DNA of 54,925 bases from Tannerellaceae bacterium (GCA_021201865.1 JAJQEE010000029.1:1-54925), one strand, 5' to 3'; shown: positions 1-10,247, numbered from the stretch's first letter. Made by a program: numbers and translations. Notes: generated from the sequence alone by a model not told the origin.

Positions 1-98
1 ATAAAAAAACCAGCCGGTAATCATTAAAAAATGATGATTTAAGTGTCAAAAAGAATAATTCCACCTATTTTCATGTCTATATTCTATACACAATTTGA

Positions 99-2365
99 CT
101 AAAATATCAATTTTTGATGATAAAATTTGTTATTAAACTTAATTTGTACAATATAGATCCCTACTCTTTTAACATTTAAAGATATAACACCTTCTGTTCC
201 AGCAAAGTATGCTTTATCTGACTGTTGTCCATTCACCGCATACAGAGTAACCTCCGCTTTCTTCGTTTCTTCTGGTAATAAAATATGAATAGATTGACGA
301 TCTTTTCCCACTCTAACAAAAACCTTATTTTCGTTATTTTCCGGAAATTCAAGGTTAGTCGATGGAGAATTATAAGAGACAACGGGATCCACAAATAAAG
401 AAGTATGAAACGACCGGACCGGATGTACGGTTGTCTGTATCCATTCATTCATATAATGTATCCATGCGGTATTATGATTAGTCTCTCCGGGTGCCAGATT
501 AAAAGCCATAAAGGAATCACCTGCGGAGTCTATGATCCGGTAGCCGACATATAGGTTTCCTGTAATATCCACCGGCTCATCAAACCAGATGAAACTTTCC
601 TGATCCCGGTCCAGTGATTTAAGGGATTTTCCAAAATCACTACTTCCGGATTCCCAGTGAGTAAATGCAGGAGAGAATTGCTTACTATAAACTAATTTTT
701 CGGGTTTGTCTGTTCCTTCATATACGATGACTTCCACATTCAGGTCGGACAGATCCGCATTTGAGTTAAGAGCAGGTGTAACTATATAAGTTCCATATAG
801 CCGGACACTTCCGACATTTCTATACTCTTCCAGATATGCGGTAGTCCCCAAACTGTTGACTCCAAAAAGATATCCGGAAGCGGAAGAAGAAAGAGTAGTA
901 GCTTCTATATTTTCCTGCTCATCCGCTTTCTTATTTTTATATAATGAATGAATATTACTCAACCTGTAACAAGCCTGGTCTGCATAAGGATCCAGGCCGC
1001 TCATTGTTGTTTTACCTGTTCTTTGAGGATCCAGCCAGGCCGCCAGTTGCTGTGTAGTGACACTGGACGTAGACCATGCTTTCGATAAGGCATAATAATA
1101 GTCATTGACCGGATAAGAGCAAGTAGATTGTCCGGCCGTAAGAAGACCTAACACATGACCATTCGAATCAAACAAAGGAGAACCGGAAGATCCGCCATAG
1201 GTACTACCGGATGTCCATCTTCTGACACGCCAATGTCCCTGTGTATAAAAATTTACTCCATCAATCTGCAAATTTAATGTCTCTAAAGAAATATCATTTT
1301 CCAAAACATTTACTCTTTTGACAGAGGCCCTCGGATGATGCATACCCGCATAAGGTTTCACACCGGCATTCTCCCTATTCCATCCGGCATAATAAGGGAA
1401 ATAATAAGCCGGAGGAGATTCCGGTAACTCCAGCAAGGCCATATCTATATTTTCATTCACAGCCACACAGGAAGCAGAAGCCATAGTCATCTCCTCCGTT
1501 CCCCGCAAAATGGTATGACAAAGAGGACTGTTATAATTGAAAAAACAAACGATACTTTCAGCAATACGGGCATAATCCGGATTCGTTATCTGAAAATCAT
1601 TATTCAGACAATGAGAAGCAGTCAACAAATAAGGCGTTCCGTCATTGGACGTATTATTCACCATCACTCCGGTACATAATCTTGTGCCGTCAATAATCAG
1701 TAAGACCACACTCCGGCCCAGTTCCCGGTATTCGTCCATGTCCGAATGATAACACAGAGGAGACATACATTCAAAAGCCGGATAATGATCACCCGGTTCC
1801 ACTCCCCGCAGGTCCCGGTACGCATGATTAACCTCACCTACCGTAATACGGCCGGCAAAAGAGGCATTCGCCGGTTCCTGATATTCTATAATAAGTTCAT
1901 CGCCGGGAACCGGAGCAACCGGAAGAAGACCCGCTTCTGAATTGTTCAAATGATTAAATGAGCCAAGAATATAACTCTGATCCGTATTATAAAGAAAAAG
2001 CTGTGCACCTTCCGGCAATTCATATTCGGAAAATAACACATTTATAGAATAAGCCCCCTGGGAACGGATTCCTAACCGCCAGACTTTGGTACCATCATCC
2101 AGCATAAAATTCACACCGGAATTTCCCCGGTGAAACTGGTCCACAAATTTATAAGCAAACCGGAAACTACGGAATTCCGGTTGCTCCAGAGAATCTACCC
2201 TCAATTCTTCCTCCGGATCGAAGAAAGGCATATCAATAAAATATTCGGATGAAGACCCTTTAAAAGCATTTAAAGCTAAAGGCCTGCCCCCATGACTTAT
2301 CTGGGCAGATAAACTACTGACAGAGAAAAAACGACTATCAATAAAAAAGAGATAGTATTCTTCAT
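99..2365 (-). pseudogene. Trypsin-like serine protease with type IX secretion sorting domain, frameshifted near its start
   Basis: Exported serine protease of the kind sent out by the type IX secretion system. The long frame (99-2231, 710 residues) has His207 in LTASHC, Asp263 in NIDMALLE and Ser349 in GGSSGSPLF, a trypsin-type catalytic triad. The last ~65 residues are a beta-rich C-terminal sorting domain of type A. That frame begins without a signal peptide. A signal peptide starting at ATG 2363-2365 lies in another frame. Adding one A to the A6 run at 2326-2331 joins the two, giving a hydrophobic stretch ending SSLSAQ, then ISHGG, a normal exported N-terminus. The gene as sequenced is therefore one base short. 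A sequencing error, a phase-variable tract or a true mutation are all possible. Transcribed divergently from fumarase. PorU, PorV and PorW, encoded in this window, would export and sort it. Confidence 0.8.
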
Positions 2366-2472
2366 GGCTACCAAACGTTCCAAATATATTTACATTCGGG
2401 GGACAAGATACAACTTTTTTTTATTTAATTCCATTCCCTGAATAAGGGAAAAATAAAATTTACAGTAGCAGG

Positions 2473-2503
2473 TTTACATCAATAAATAAAATGAGTACAT
2501 TTG
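2473..2503 (+). promoter_or_regulatory. Bacteroidetes-type promoter of fumarase
   Basis: A -33-like TTTA (2473-2476) and a -7 box TACATTTG (2496-2503) are separated by 19 bases, the classical Bacteroides spacing. Transcription would start near 2509, about 30 bases before the ATG at 2540. The box overlaps an in-frame TTG at 2501, which argues against a start there. Confidence 0.6.
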
Positions 2504-2539
2504 TGTTTCAAACGACAAACCAATATTAAAAATAATCAT

Positions 2540-4186
2540 ATGGCAACACCTCCGTTTAAGTATCAGGCTCCGTTCCCGATGGGTCCGGACACAACTGAAT
2601 ACTACCTGCTTACCAAAGAGCATGTTTCAGTAACCGAATTTGAAGGAAAAGAGATCCTGAAAGTAGAATCTGAAGGACTTACCAAGTTAGCAAACGCTGC
2701 GTTTCATGATGTAGCTTTTTATCTGCGTCCTGACCATCAGGAACAGGTAGCTAAAATATTAGCTGACCCCGAAGCCAGCGACAACGATAAATATGTAGCA
2801 CTGACTTTTTTACGAAACGCTGAAGTTTCCGCAAAAGGACAGCTTCCATTTTGCCAGGACACAGGAACTGCTATTATCATGGGTAAAAAAGGCCAACAGG
2901 TCTGGACAGATGGCAATGATGAAGAGGCTCTTTCAAAAGGTGTATATAAAACGTACACAGAAGAGAATCTGCGTTATTCACAGAATGTCCCTTTGGACAT
3001 GTACCGTGAAAAGAATACAGGATGTAACCTCCCTGCCCAAATTGACCTGTATGCAGTTCAGGGGAATGAATATAAATTTCTTTGTGTGGCAAAAGGAGGA
3101 GGTTCAGCAAACAAAACCTATTTATATCAGGAAACCAAAGCCCTGCTAACCACCGAAAAACTGGTTCCGTTCTTAGTGGAAAAAATGAAATCATTAGGTA
3201 CGGCTGCTTGTCCACCTTACCACATTGCATTCGTTATCGGCGGAACATCGGCCGAAACTAACCTGAAAACCGTTAAGTTAGCTTCCGCTCATTACTATGA
3301 TAATCTTCCAACAGAAGGAAATGAAGGAGGCCAGGCCTTCCGTGACATTGAACTTGAAAAACAAGTCCTGGAAGAAGCATACCGCATTGGGTTAGGTGCC
3401 CAATTTGGTGGTAAGTATTTCGCTCACGATATCCGTATTATCCGTTTACCACGTCATGGCGCTTCCTGTCCGGTAGGGATGGGCGTATCCTGCTCGGCAG
3501 ACCGTAATATCAAAGCAAAGATTAACAAAGAGGGGATCTGGATCGAGAAACTGGAAACCAATCCAGGCCGCCTGATCCCGGAAGAACTAAGAAATGCCGG
3601 AGAAGGGGATGCCGTAAAAATCAATCTAAACCAACCAATGGCCGACATCCTGAAAGAATTAGATAAGTATCCGGTATCTACCCGTCTTTCTCTTTCCGGA
3701 ACCATTGTTGTAGGCCGTGACATTGCCCATGCAAAACTAAAAGAAAGAATTGATGCCGGGGAAGGACTTCCACAATATGTAAAAGATCATCCGATCTATT
3801 ACGCAGGACCGGCTAAAACTCCGGCAGGAATGGCTTCTGGCTCGTTTGGACCGACCACAGCCGGACGAATGGACTCGTATGTAGACCTATTCCAGTCACA
3901 GGGTGGTAGTATGATCATGATCGCAAAAGGTAACCGTAGCCAGGAAGTAACAGACGCCTGTAAAAAACACGGTGGGTTCTATCTGGGAAGTATTGGTGGA
4001 CCGGCAGCGATCCTTGCACAGGAAAGTATTAAGAAAGTAGAATGCCTGGAATATCCTGAATTGGGAATGGAAGCGATCTGGAAAATTGAAGTAGTAGATT
4101 TCCCCGCATTCATTTTAGTGGATAATAAAGGGAACGACTTTTTTAAACAATTGAAACCGAGGTGCCCCTCCTGCGATATGAAATAA
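2540..4186 (+). CDS. fumA: Fumarate hydratase class I
   Basis: Interconverts fumarate and malate; cytoplasmic. In Bacteroidales this serves the reductive branch leading to succinate and propionate. It is the iron-sulfur, oxygen-sensitive class I type, 548 residues from the chosen ATG. Cysteines at 105 (in FCQDTGTA), 224 (TAACPP) and 318 (VSCSADR) match the three 4Fe-4S ligands known from the E. coli enzyme. The N-terminal half carries the cluster domain and the C-terminal ~180 residues (from about [20 protein letters not shown]) form the beta domain with substrate residues. I chose ATG 2540 because the upstream in-frame TTG lies inside the -7 promoter box. Monocistronic, ended by a hairpin shared with the convergent pnp. 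Confidence 0.95.
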   Translation: MATPPFKYQAPFPMGPDTTEYYLLTKEHVSVTEFEGKEILKVESEGLTKLANAAFHDVAFYLRPDHQEQVAKILADPEASDNDKYVALTFLRNAEVSAKGQLPFCQDTGTAIIMGKKGQQVWTDGNDEEALSKGVYKTYTEENLRYSQNVPLDMYREKNTGCNLPAQIDLYAVQGNEYKFLCVAKGGGSANKTYLYQETKALLTTEKLVPFLVEKMKSLGTAACPPYHIAFVIGGTSAETNLKTVKLASAHYYDNLPTEGNEGGQAFRDIELEKQVLEEAYRIGLGAQFGGKYFAHDIRIIRLPRHGASCPVGMGVSCSADRNIKAKINKEGIWIEKLETNPGRLIPEELRNAGEGDAVKINLNQPMADILKELDKYPVSTRLSLSGTIVVGRDIAHAKLKERIDAGEGLPQYVKDHPIYYAGPAKTPAGMASGSFGPTTAGRMDSYVDLFQSQGGSMIMIAKGNRSQEVTDACKKHGGFYLGSIGGPAAILAQESIKKVECLEYPELGMEAIWKIEVVDFPAFILVDNKGNDFFKQLKPRCPSCDMK

Positions 4187-4208
4187 ATATCCGGCAACGA
4201 TAATCCAT

Positions 4209-4243
4209 AAAAAAGGGAGCTTCCAACAGGAAGTTCCCTTTTA
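4209..4243. terminator. Bidirectional terminator between fumarase and pnp
   Basis: An inverted repeat, AAAAGGGAGCTTCC then ACA(G) then GGAAGTTCCCTTTT, has A-rich and T-rich flanks, so it can work on both strands. It lies between two convergent stop codons (4186 and 4268). Confidence 0.75.
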
Positions 4244-4267
4244 TTTTTATAGAATATGTTTGTCTGC

Positions 4268-6466
4268 TTATTCAGGACGACCCGGACGGTTTGGACGGGG
4301 ACGATTAAAATTACGATCACGTTCCGGACGCGGAGGACGTTCTTCATACCCTTCCGGTTTAGGTAACAACACCTTACGGGATAGTTTGAATTTACCTGTT
4401 TTAGGATCCACATCTACCAGTTTCACCTCAATCGTATCACCCTCTTTCAATCCAGCCTGTTCAACTGACTCCAAACGTTTCCAGTCTACTTCGGAAATGT
4501 GTAATAAACCATCTTTTCCCGGCATGAATTCAACAAAAGCACCATACGGCATAATAGAAGAGATCTTACCTTCATATACTTCACCTACTTCAGGCACGGC
4601 AACAATTCCTTTGATTGCTTTCATAGCCGCATCGATCACTCCTTTACTTGTTCCGGAGATTTCAATTCTACCAGCACCATCTACCTCTTCAATAGCGATC
4701 GTAGCACCGGTTTTTTCCTGAATACCCTGAATGATCTTACCACCCGGTCCGATTACCGCACCAATAAATTCTTTACCGATGATCAGTGTTTCAATACGTG
4801 GAGCGTGAGGTTTCAGATCTTCACGAGGTTCAGCCATGGTCTCTGTGATCTTACCTAAGATATGCATACGGCCCTCTCTTGCCTGAGCTAATGCGTTTTC
4901 AAGAATTTCATAAGAAAGACCATCTACCTTAATATCCATTTGAGTAGCTGTGATACCATCTTTTGTTCCTGTTACCTTAAAGTCCATATCTCCCAAATGG
5001 TCTTCATCCCCTAAAATATCGGAAAGAATCGCATAATTCTGACCCTTATTTTCTGAGATCAATCCCATGGCAATCCCCGAAACCGGTTTTTTCATCTGTA
5101 CACCAGCATCCATTAGCGCCAATGTTCCGGCACAAACAGTCGCCATCGAAGAAGAACCATTGGATTCCAGGATATCAGAGATCACACGGATTACATAAGG
5201 ATAATCTTCCGGAATCATTCCTTTAAGCGCACGATGCGCCAGATTTCCATGCCCTACTTCGCGACGGCCGACTCCTCTGGATGGTCTGGCTTCTCCGGTA
5301 GAGAAAGGAGGGAAATTATAATGTAATAAAAAACGTTCTTTTCCATGATTCAGCACATCATCAATCATCTTCTCATCCGACTTTGTTCCCAAAGTAACAG
5401 TAGTAAGAGATTGTGTCTCTCCACGGGTAAAAATAGCAGAACCATGAGGACCCGGCAGGCAATCTACTTCCGACCAGATCGGACGGATCTCCGTAGTCTT
5501 TCTTCCATCCAGACGCTTGCCTTCGTCCAAAATAGCACGACACATGGCCTCTTTCTCTACATCATGATAATAGCGGTCGATCAACTCACTTTTTTCAGCT
5601 AATTCTTCTTCCGTGAAAGTAGCCTTATATTCTTCTTTTATGTTTGCAAAAGCTTCCGCACGTTCATGTTTGGCAGAACCGGAAGTAGCCACTGCATACA
5701 CTTTATCGTAACATTTGTTGCGTACATCCTGACGAAGTTCATCATCATTCTCTTCATGAGAATACTCCCGTTTCACCAGCTTACCACACGCTTCCGATAG
5801 ATCCAGCTGAGCCTGGCACTGAACCTTGATCGCTTCATGAGCTACTTTAATTGCTTCCAGCAGATCCGCTTCCTGCACTTCACTCATTTCTCCTTCCATC
5901 ATCATGATATTATCAATAGTAGCACCTACCATAATATCCATATCTGCTTTGCTTAGTTCGGAGAAAGTCGGGTTAACAATAAATTTACCCTCTACACGTG
6001 CGACCCGTACTTCCGAAATAGGTCCGTTAAAAGGAACATCGGAAACAGCTAAAGCTGCAGAGGCAGCCAATCCGGCTAATGCATCCGGCATATCTTCCCC
6101 GTCTGCAGAGAACAATATAATATTTACAAAAACCTCAGCATGATAATCTTCAGGGAAAAGCGGACGCAATGCACGGTCTACTAATCTGGATGTCAGGATC
6201 TCATAGTCCGAAGCTCTACCCTCTCTTTTCGTAAAACCGCCCGGGAAACGTCCCAATGCAGAAAATTTCTCTTTATATTCCACCTGAAGCGGCATAAAAT
6301 CAACTCCGGGATTTGCATCTTTTGCGGCACAAACAGTGGCAAGTAATACAGTGTTTCCCATGCGGACAGTTACCGAACCGTCTGCCTGTTTAGCCAATTT
6401 CCCGGTCTCGATGGTAATGGTCCTTCCATCACCTAATTCGATCGTCTTGCTAATTGCATTAAACAT
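4268..6466 (-). CDS. pnp: Polyribonucleotide nucleotidyltransferase (PNPase)
   Basis: Phosphorolytic 3'-to-5' exoribonuclease that degrades mRNA and structured RNA; trimeric ring in the cytoplasm. The 732 residues contain two RNase PH domains (about 10-145 and 325-460) joined by an alpha-helical linker, then a KH domain (about 555-615, with the [15 protein letters not shown] loop) and an S1 domain (about 620-690, with [20 protein letters not shown]). The second PH domain holds the conserved block [19 protein letters not shown]. The tail after S1 is rich in Arg and Pro, common in Bacteroidetes PNPases and probably RNA-binding. Single gene, convergent with fumarase and divergent from the thioredoxin-fold lipoprotein gene. 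Confidence 0.97.
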   Translation of the reverse strand: MFNAISKTIELGDGRTITIETGKLAKQADGSVTVRMGNTVLLATVCAAKDANPGVDFMPLQVEYKEKFSALGRFPGGFTKREGRASDYEILTSRLVDRALRPLFPEDYHAEVFVNIILFSADGEDMPDALAGLAASAALAVSDVPFNGPISEVRVARVEGKFIVNPTFSELSKADMDIMVGATIDNIMMMEGEMSEVQEADLLEAIKVAHEAIKVQCQAQLDLSEACGKLVKREYSHEENDDELRQDVRNKCYDKVYAVATSGSAKHERAEAFANIKEEYKATFTEEELAEKSELIDRYYHDVEKEAMCRAILDEGKRLDGRKTTEIRPIWSEVDCLPGPHGSAIFTRGETQSLTTVTLGTKSDEKMIDDVLNHGKERFLLHYNFPPFSTGEARPSRGVGRREVGHGNLAHRALKGMIPEDYPYVIRVISDILESNGSSSMATVCAGTLALMDAGVQMKKPVSGIAMGLISENKGQNYAILSDILGDEDHLGDMDFKVTGTKDGITATQMDIKVDGLSYEILENALAQAREGRMHILGKITETMAEPREDLKPHAPRIETLIIGKEFIGAVIGPGGKIIQGIQEKTGATIAIEEVDGAGRIEISGTSKGVIDAAMKAIKGIVAVPEVGEVYEGKISSIMPYGAFVEFMPGKDGLLHISEVDWKRLESVEQAGLKEGDTIEVKLVDVDPKTGKFKLSRKVLLPKPEGYEERPPRPERDRNFNRPRPNRPGRPE

Positions 6467-6508
6467 AATCTTCTTTTTCTTCTAAATTTTCTTTCTATAA
6501 AATTGCTG

Positions 6509-6516
6509 CAAATGTA
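6509..6516 (-). promoter_or_regulatory. -7 box upstream of pnp
   Basis: On the minus strand this reads TACATTTG, matching TAnnTTTG. It lies about 45 bases before the pnp ATG. No convincing -33 element was seen. Confidence 0.4.
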
Positions 6517-6633
6517 ATGAAAGTTTACCTGTAAATGTATGGAAATGAAAATAAATAACTCGTAATAAGCACATTTTTTGCAAAAATATAGATAAGAAGT
6601 AGCACTTCATAGTTCTAAAATTGTAAATTAATG

Positions 6634-6641
6634 TATATTTG
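6634..6641 (+). promoter_or_regulatory. -7 box upstream of the thioredoxin-fold lipoprotein gene
   Basis: TATATTTG matches the Bacteroidetes -7 consensus and lies 36 bases before the ATG at 6677. Confidence 0.45.
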
Positions 6642-6676
6642 TAGCGAAATAACAAATTTTGGAGCAAACAGATCAA

Positions 6677-7834
6677 ATGAAACAAATATTATCTCAATTA
6701 TGGTTTTGCCTGTGTATTCTGGCCATAAGCCTTACATCGTGCAACCATAATTCCGAATTTACTGTAAAAGGGGTCGTTTCCGGTGCGGACGGCCAGACGA
6801 TGTATCTGGAGAATGTAGGAGTAGGTACTGTGGAAACATTAGATTCCATTAAGCTGACGGCTACCGGCAAGTTTAAATTCACTCAACTCAAACCGGACTA
6901 TCCGGACTTTTACCGTTTCCGTTTAAACAATCAGCTCATCAATTTCTCTATTGATTCTACAGAGACATTAGTTTTTTCAGCAGACGCCGGCACATTTGCA
7001 ACCTCCTATACAGTAGAAGGCTCAGAAAATGCAAAAGCAATCAAAAATATCACCCTGGCTCAATTAGATGCCAACCAGGCGATCGGCCGTTTACGAAAAG
7101 AGCATGACGCTAAACTGATCGCTGACACCACTTACCGGTCCAGTGTGCTGGAAGCAGCCGAAGCTTATAAGGAAGTGGCCCGTAAGTATATCTATTCTGC
7201 TCCGATGAGCACAGCGGCCTACTTTGCCCTGTTCCAACAGATAGATGGACTTTTATTCTTCGACCTGTATGATAAAGAGGATTCCAAGGCCTATGCTGCC
7301 GTAGCCACCAGCTTTGATCATTATTATCCGGAAAGTACCCGGTCCAAACATCTTCATAATCTGGCACTTCAGTCCATTAAAATCATCAGAGGCCAGCGAG
7401 CGCTGGATATGGATGACATTAATATTCAGGAGATCAATTTCCTCGATATTGCACTCCCTGATATCCGGGGGGAAGTAGTCAAACTTTCTTCTGTAGCGGA
7501 AAACAAGGCGGTATTGATCAACTTTACAGTTTATCAGACAGAATGGTCACCCGCATTGAACATGGCATTTGGAGAATTATATACTAAATACCATAGCAGA
7601 GGATTGGAAATATATCAGGTATCTTTAGATACAGATACCCATTTCTGGAGAAATGTAGCTTCTAATTTACCCTGGGTATCTGTTTTGGATCCGGAGTCTG
7701 TCTATTCACAAACAGCCGCTTTATACAATGTCAGACAACTTCCCGGCATATTCCTGTTAGATAAAAAAGGGAATATGGTAAAAAGGATCGAAGATATTGA
7801 GACGATGGAAAAAGATGTTCTATCTGTTTTATAA
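6677..7834 (+). CDS. DUF4369/thioredoxin-fold lipoprotein lacking the CXXC motif
   Basis: Predicted lipoprotein of 385 residues. The signal peptide ends in the lipobox LTSC (Cys22), then a DUF4369-type beta domain (about 25-125), a helical linker, and a C-terminal AhpC-TSA/TlpA-like thioredoxin fold (about 255-385). In the place where TlpA/ResA proteins carry WCxxC the sequence reads VYQTEWSPALN, so both redox cysteines are missing. The cis-Pro region (QLPGIFLLD) and the rest of the fold are kept. It cannot be a normal thiol-disulfide oxidoreductase; a binding or structural role is possible. I chose ATG 6677 over the upstream TTG at 6659 because it gives a clean lipoprotein signal. Single gene. 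Confidence 0.8.
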   Translation: MKQILSQLWFCLCILAISLTSCNHNSEFTVKGVVSGADGQTMYLENVGVGTVETLDSIKLTATGKFKFTQLKPDYPDFYRFRLNNQLINFSIDSTETLVFSADAGTFATSYTVEGSENAKAIKNITLAQLDANQAIGRLRKEHDAKLIADTTYRSSVLEAAEAYKEVARKYIYSAPMSTAAYFALFQQIDGLLFFDLYDKEDSKAYAAVATSFDHYYPESTRSKHLHNLALQSIKIIRGQRALDMDDINIQEINFLDIALPDIRGEVVKLSSVAENKAVLINFTVYQTEWSPALNMAFGELYTKYHSRGLEIYQVSLDTDTHFWRNVASNLPWVSVLDPESVYSQTAALYNVRQLPGIFLLDKKGNMVKRIEDIETMEKDVLSVL

Positions 7835-7878
7835 CAAATTGTTCTTTAAATGTATATGTTATAAAGCACCTCATCCGA

Positions 7879-7909
7879 TTTGTTGACAATGCAAAAAAAC
7901 ATATATTTG
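7879..7909 (+). promoter_or_regulatory. Strong Bacteroidetes promoter of the greA leader
   Basis: TTTG (7879-7882), 19 bases, then TATATTTG (7902-7909) is an exact match to the -33/-7 consensus. Predicted transcription start is about 7914-7916, roughly 100 bases upstream of the greA ATG. Confidence 0.75.
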
Positions 7910-7914
7910 CATTG

Positions 7915-7972
7915 TTTTAAAGGAATAAAACATGGAGTTCCGGCCAGGTTCATATGGTCGGGATTCTTTTTT
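7915..7972 (+). ncRNA. Candidate greA-leader small RNA ending at an intrinsic terminator
   Basis: From the predicted start near 7915, RNA polymerase meets a stem of 11 pairs (7935-7945 with 7956-7966, three of them G-U) followed by six T at 7967-7972. This would release a transcript of about 58 nt before greA. E. coli greA has an analogous leader terminator that yields short GraL RNAs. No homology is claimed; only the arrangement is alike. An attenuator of greA is the equivalent reading. Confidence 0.45.
7935..7972 (+). terminator. Terminator-like hairpin in the greA leader
   Basis: Left arm GAGTTCCGGCC (7935-7945), 10-base loop, right arm GGTCGGGATTC (7956-7966), then T6. It lies downstream of the greA promoter and not at the end of the preceding gene (stop at 7834), so it acts on greA transcription. 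Confidence 0.65.
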
Positions 7973-8018
7973 ATTGGAATAATCATAAATCACAAAAAAT
8001 AATTAAGGAGGATTTAGT

Positions 8019-8489
8019 ATGGCTGTTAGTTATATGACAGAAGACGGTTACAACAAGATCTTAGCAGAAATTCATTATCTGGAAACCGTAAAACGCCCGG
8101 AAATCTCAGCCCAGATCGCGGAGGCACGAGATAAAGGAGACTTGTCCGAAAATGCAGAATACGATGCCACAAAAGAAGCACAGGGAATCATGGAAGCAAA
8201 GATTGCCCAATTAAAAGGCCTGATCTCTAATGCACGTTTGATCGATGAATCCCGGGTAACCACCGATGCTGTTCAAATCCTGAACAAGGTCAAGATCCGG
8301 AATACTAAAAATAACGCAGTGATGACCTATACCTTAGTTTCTGACTCGGAAGCCAACCTGAAAGAAGGTAAAATTGCGGTAAGTACTCCCATTGCTAAAG
8401 GACTTATGGGAAAAAAGGTAGGAGATGTTGTAGATATCAATGTTCCTTCCGGAGTCATGAGTTTTGAAATCATGGAAATTTCCCTTTAA
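8019..8489 (+). CDS. greA: Transcription elongation factor GreA
   Basis: Rescues backtracked RNA polymerase by stimulating transcript cleavage through the secondary channel. At 156 residues it has the usual length. The N-terminal coiled coil (1-75) carries the tip motif GDLSENAEYDATKEAQG, whose acidic residues hold the catalytic Mg2+. The C-terminal FKBP-like domain spans about 80-156. A clear Shine-Dalgarno-like AAGGAGG lies about 8 bases upstream, which is uncommon in this group and fixes the start. It is followed after 17 bases by the HIT gene, so the two are probably cotranscribed. Its leader contains a terminator, suggesting attenuation or self-control. Confidence 0.96.
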   Translation: MAVSYMTEDGYNKILAEIHYLETVKRPEISAQIAEARDKGDLSENAEYDATKEAQGIMEAKIAQLKGLISNARLIDESRVTTDAVQILNKVKIRNTKNNAVMTYTLVSDSEANLKEGKIAVSTPIAKGLMGKKVGDVVDINVPSGVMSFEIMEISL

Positions 8490-8506
8490 TCCATAAAACA
8501 GATACC

Positions 8507-8902
8507 ATGGCAACTATTTTCAGCAAAATTATAGCAGGAGAAATCCCAGCCCATATAATCGCAGAAAACGAAGAATTCTTCGCTTTCTTAGATATACATC
8601 CGGTAGCTCCCGGGCATACTTTGGTGGTTCCTAAAGTGGAAGTAGATTATATATTTGATATTGATAATGAGGTTTTAGGCCGGATGATGGCTTTTGCAAA
8701 ACAGGTAGCCGCCGCTCAAAAGGCAACAATCCCCTGCAAGCGGATCGGCCTGACGGTAATCGGTCTGGAAGTACCGCATGCTCATATTCATCTGATCCCG
8801 ATGAATAAAGAATCAGATATCTATTTCGGGAAAGAAAAACTTTCTCCTACACAGGAAGAATTAGCAGAAATAGCTGCAAAAATTCGAAAAGAAATTAAAT
8901 AA
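8507..8902 (+). CDS. HIT family protein (HinT-like nucleotide hydrolase)
   Basis: Histidine-triad protein of 131 residues, a small dimeric nucleotide-binding hydrolase acting on AMP-lysine-type or dinucleoside substrates. The signature PHAHIHLIPM near residue 90 is the His-x-His-x-His triad, and the N-terminal block TIFSKIIAGEIPAHIIAE is typical of the HinT/PKCI branch. HinT proteins in many bacteria are about this long. It lies 17 bases after greA, an arrangement I recall as common in Bacteroidales. Its true substrate cannot be told from sequence. Confidence 0.9.
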   Translation: MATIFSKIIAGEIPAHIIAENEEFFAFLDIHPVAPGHTLVVPKVEVDYIFDIDNEVLGRMMAFAKQVAAAQKATIPCKRIGLTVIGLEVPHAHIHLIPMNKESDIYFGKEKLSPTQEELAEIAAKIRKEIK

Positions 8903-8913
8903 GATACTGTAAA

Positions 8914-9077
8914 TTTTCTTATTTCAAAAATTTACTTATCTTTGTAAGGTCCTAAAATTGATTTATTTTAATAAATACAAAGGGACAAACATTAAAAAAG
9001 ATTCATTAGTGGTTTTTACTCATAAATTGTCAACCTTAGAAGAAAGGCCCCTCTGAGACAGAGCGGCCTTCTTTTTT
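8914..9077 (+). ncRNA. Candidate intergenic small RNA with its own promoter and terminator
   Basis: TATCTTTG at 8937-8944, with TTTT 19 bases upstream (8914-8917), looks like a promoter. No reading frame follows on this strand before the convergent pspC gene. The transcribed part (about 8950-9077) folds into a 5' hairpin (7-bp core ATTTATT/AATAAAT nested in GTCCT/GGGAC). It ends in a strong terminator: AGAAAGGCC and CTCTG/CAGAG arms with GGCCTTCT, then six T at 9072-9077. The hairpin could simply terminate greA-HIT transcription, so the RNA is a proposal. Confidence 0.4.
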
Positions 9078-9113
9078 GAAACACACAATTATAAAAGTAA
9101 TTTCTCTTTACAT

Positions 9114-10247
9114 TTAGATCCTGACTGACCAGCTTCCATAATTACCAAACCCGGGTATACCGGTTTCCCAGATAGGAACTCCCAATCGATAAGCCAGGAT
9201 CACATTCACAATAAATGCAGCAATCCATAGGATCAACAGGGCTACCTTTACTCCGGAAGATACAGGCTTAAATTTAAAGGCATAACTGCAAATGGCATAA
9301 ATCCCTGCCACTAATGGAATCCCAACTAACAGAAGCGCACAGATACTTCCTAAGAACAAACTGGTTTCCGGAAACATGGAAAGGGTATCCCACTCCACCA
9401 TCGGGATGAGGTGGTCCAACAGTTTAAATCCTCCGCCAAAGATCAGCGCAAACAGGACAACCACCAATACAAAAGTCACCAGAATAAGTCCGGGAAATAA
9501 ACAAATACCGATCAAAACTAAAATAACTTTCAGAAAAGCCCCTAATATATCCACTAAGGTATCCCCAATTTTCTGTATAGTCGATCTGGGTCTCCCAGAA
9601 CTAATATAATCATTCACATTACTGGAAACCTTCTCAAAACTATGAGTCACCGTTTTTCCAATATTCTCAATGGTTACACTCTCCCCACGCATCTGCAATT
9701 TCTCAGTAGCCGTATAAGCTACAGGAACAATCAGCCAAAGTACAAGATAAACCACTACTAACGATCCACCTATACCACCCCACGGGAAGGAGAGGAAACA
9801 GAGTAAAGCCACGCCCAATCTGACAAGTGTCGCGTCCCATCCCATATAAGCTGCGATTCCACCTAATACACCTCCCAATATGCGGTCATCCGGATTCCGG
9901 AATAAACGTTTATGCACTTTCTCCTCTTCCGGATAAACAGCAGATTGTTTACCTTCAGGCTGTGAAGTCTCTTTGTCGAATTCCTCCCCAAAAAGATCTT
10001 CCGGTTTCCCCATCCGTTTGATCACTTCTTCCACATGGGCAATTGTAATTACCCCATACCCCAAACGGATCTTTTCATTAAACAGTTCTGAAATCCTCAT
10101 TTCAAAATCATCGAGGATTTCGTCAGACCCCTCCTCTTTTTTAAAGTGGACCCGCAAATTCGTCAGATATTTGTCTAACAACTGATATGCGTCTTCGTCA
10201 ATATGGAAAACGGTTCCTCCCAGATTAACTGTAAATGTCTTTTTCAT
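9114..10247 (-). CDS. PspC domain-containing membrane protein
   Basis: Inner-membrane protein of 377 residues. Residues 1-110 are soluble and begin MKKTFTVNLGG, a Bacteroidetes-specific N-terminal part. Residues about 112-175 form a PspC domain: a charged stretch (KRLFRNPDDRILGGVLGGIAAYMG), then a hydrophobic pair of segments. Three or four further membrane segments follow (about 235-270, 290-315, 330-350). PspC proteins take part in envelope stress sensing in proteobacteria; the role here is not established. It lies 13 bases after the PadR-type regulator gene, so the regulator probably controls both. PadR-PspC pairing is common in Bacteroidetes. Confidence 0.85.
   Translation of the reverse strand: MKKTFTVNLGGTVFHIDEDAYQLLDKYLTNLRVHFKKEEGSDEILDDFEMRISELFNEKIRLGYGVITIAHVEEVIKRMGKPEDLFGEEFDKETSQPEGKQSAVYPEEEKVHKRLFRNPDDRILGGVLGGIAAYMGWDATLVRLGVALLCFLSFPWGGIGGSLVVVYLVLWLIVPVAYTATEKLQMRGESVTIENIGKTVTHSFEKVSSNVNDYISSGRPRSTIQKIGDTLVDILGAFLKVILVLIGICLFPGLILVTFVLVVVLFALIFGGGFKLLDHLIPMVEWDTLSMFPETSLFLGSICALLLVGIPLVAGIYAICSYAFKFKPVSSGVKVALLILWIAAFIVNVILAYRLGVPIWETGIPGFGNYGSWSVRI

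Noticed and set aside
1-98. Terminator or gene end at the left edge
   Set aside because: A weak ATCATT/AATGAT stem is visible but no clear T-run pairs with it in gene sense.
99-2365. Protease gene as a genuine decayed pseudogene
   Set aside because: Only one base is missing, in a homopolymer, and the catalytic and sorting domains are intact.
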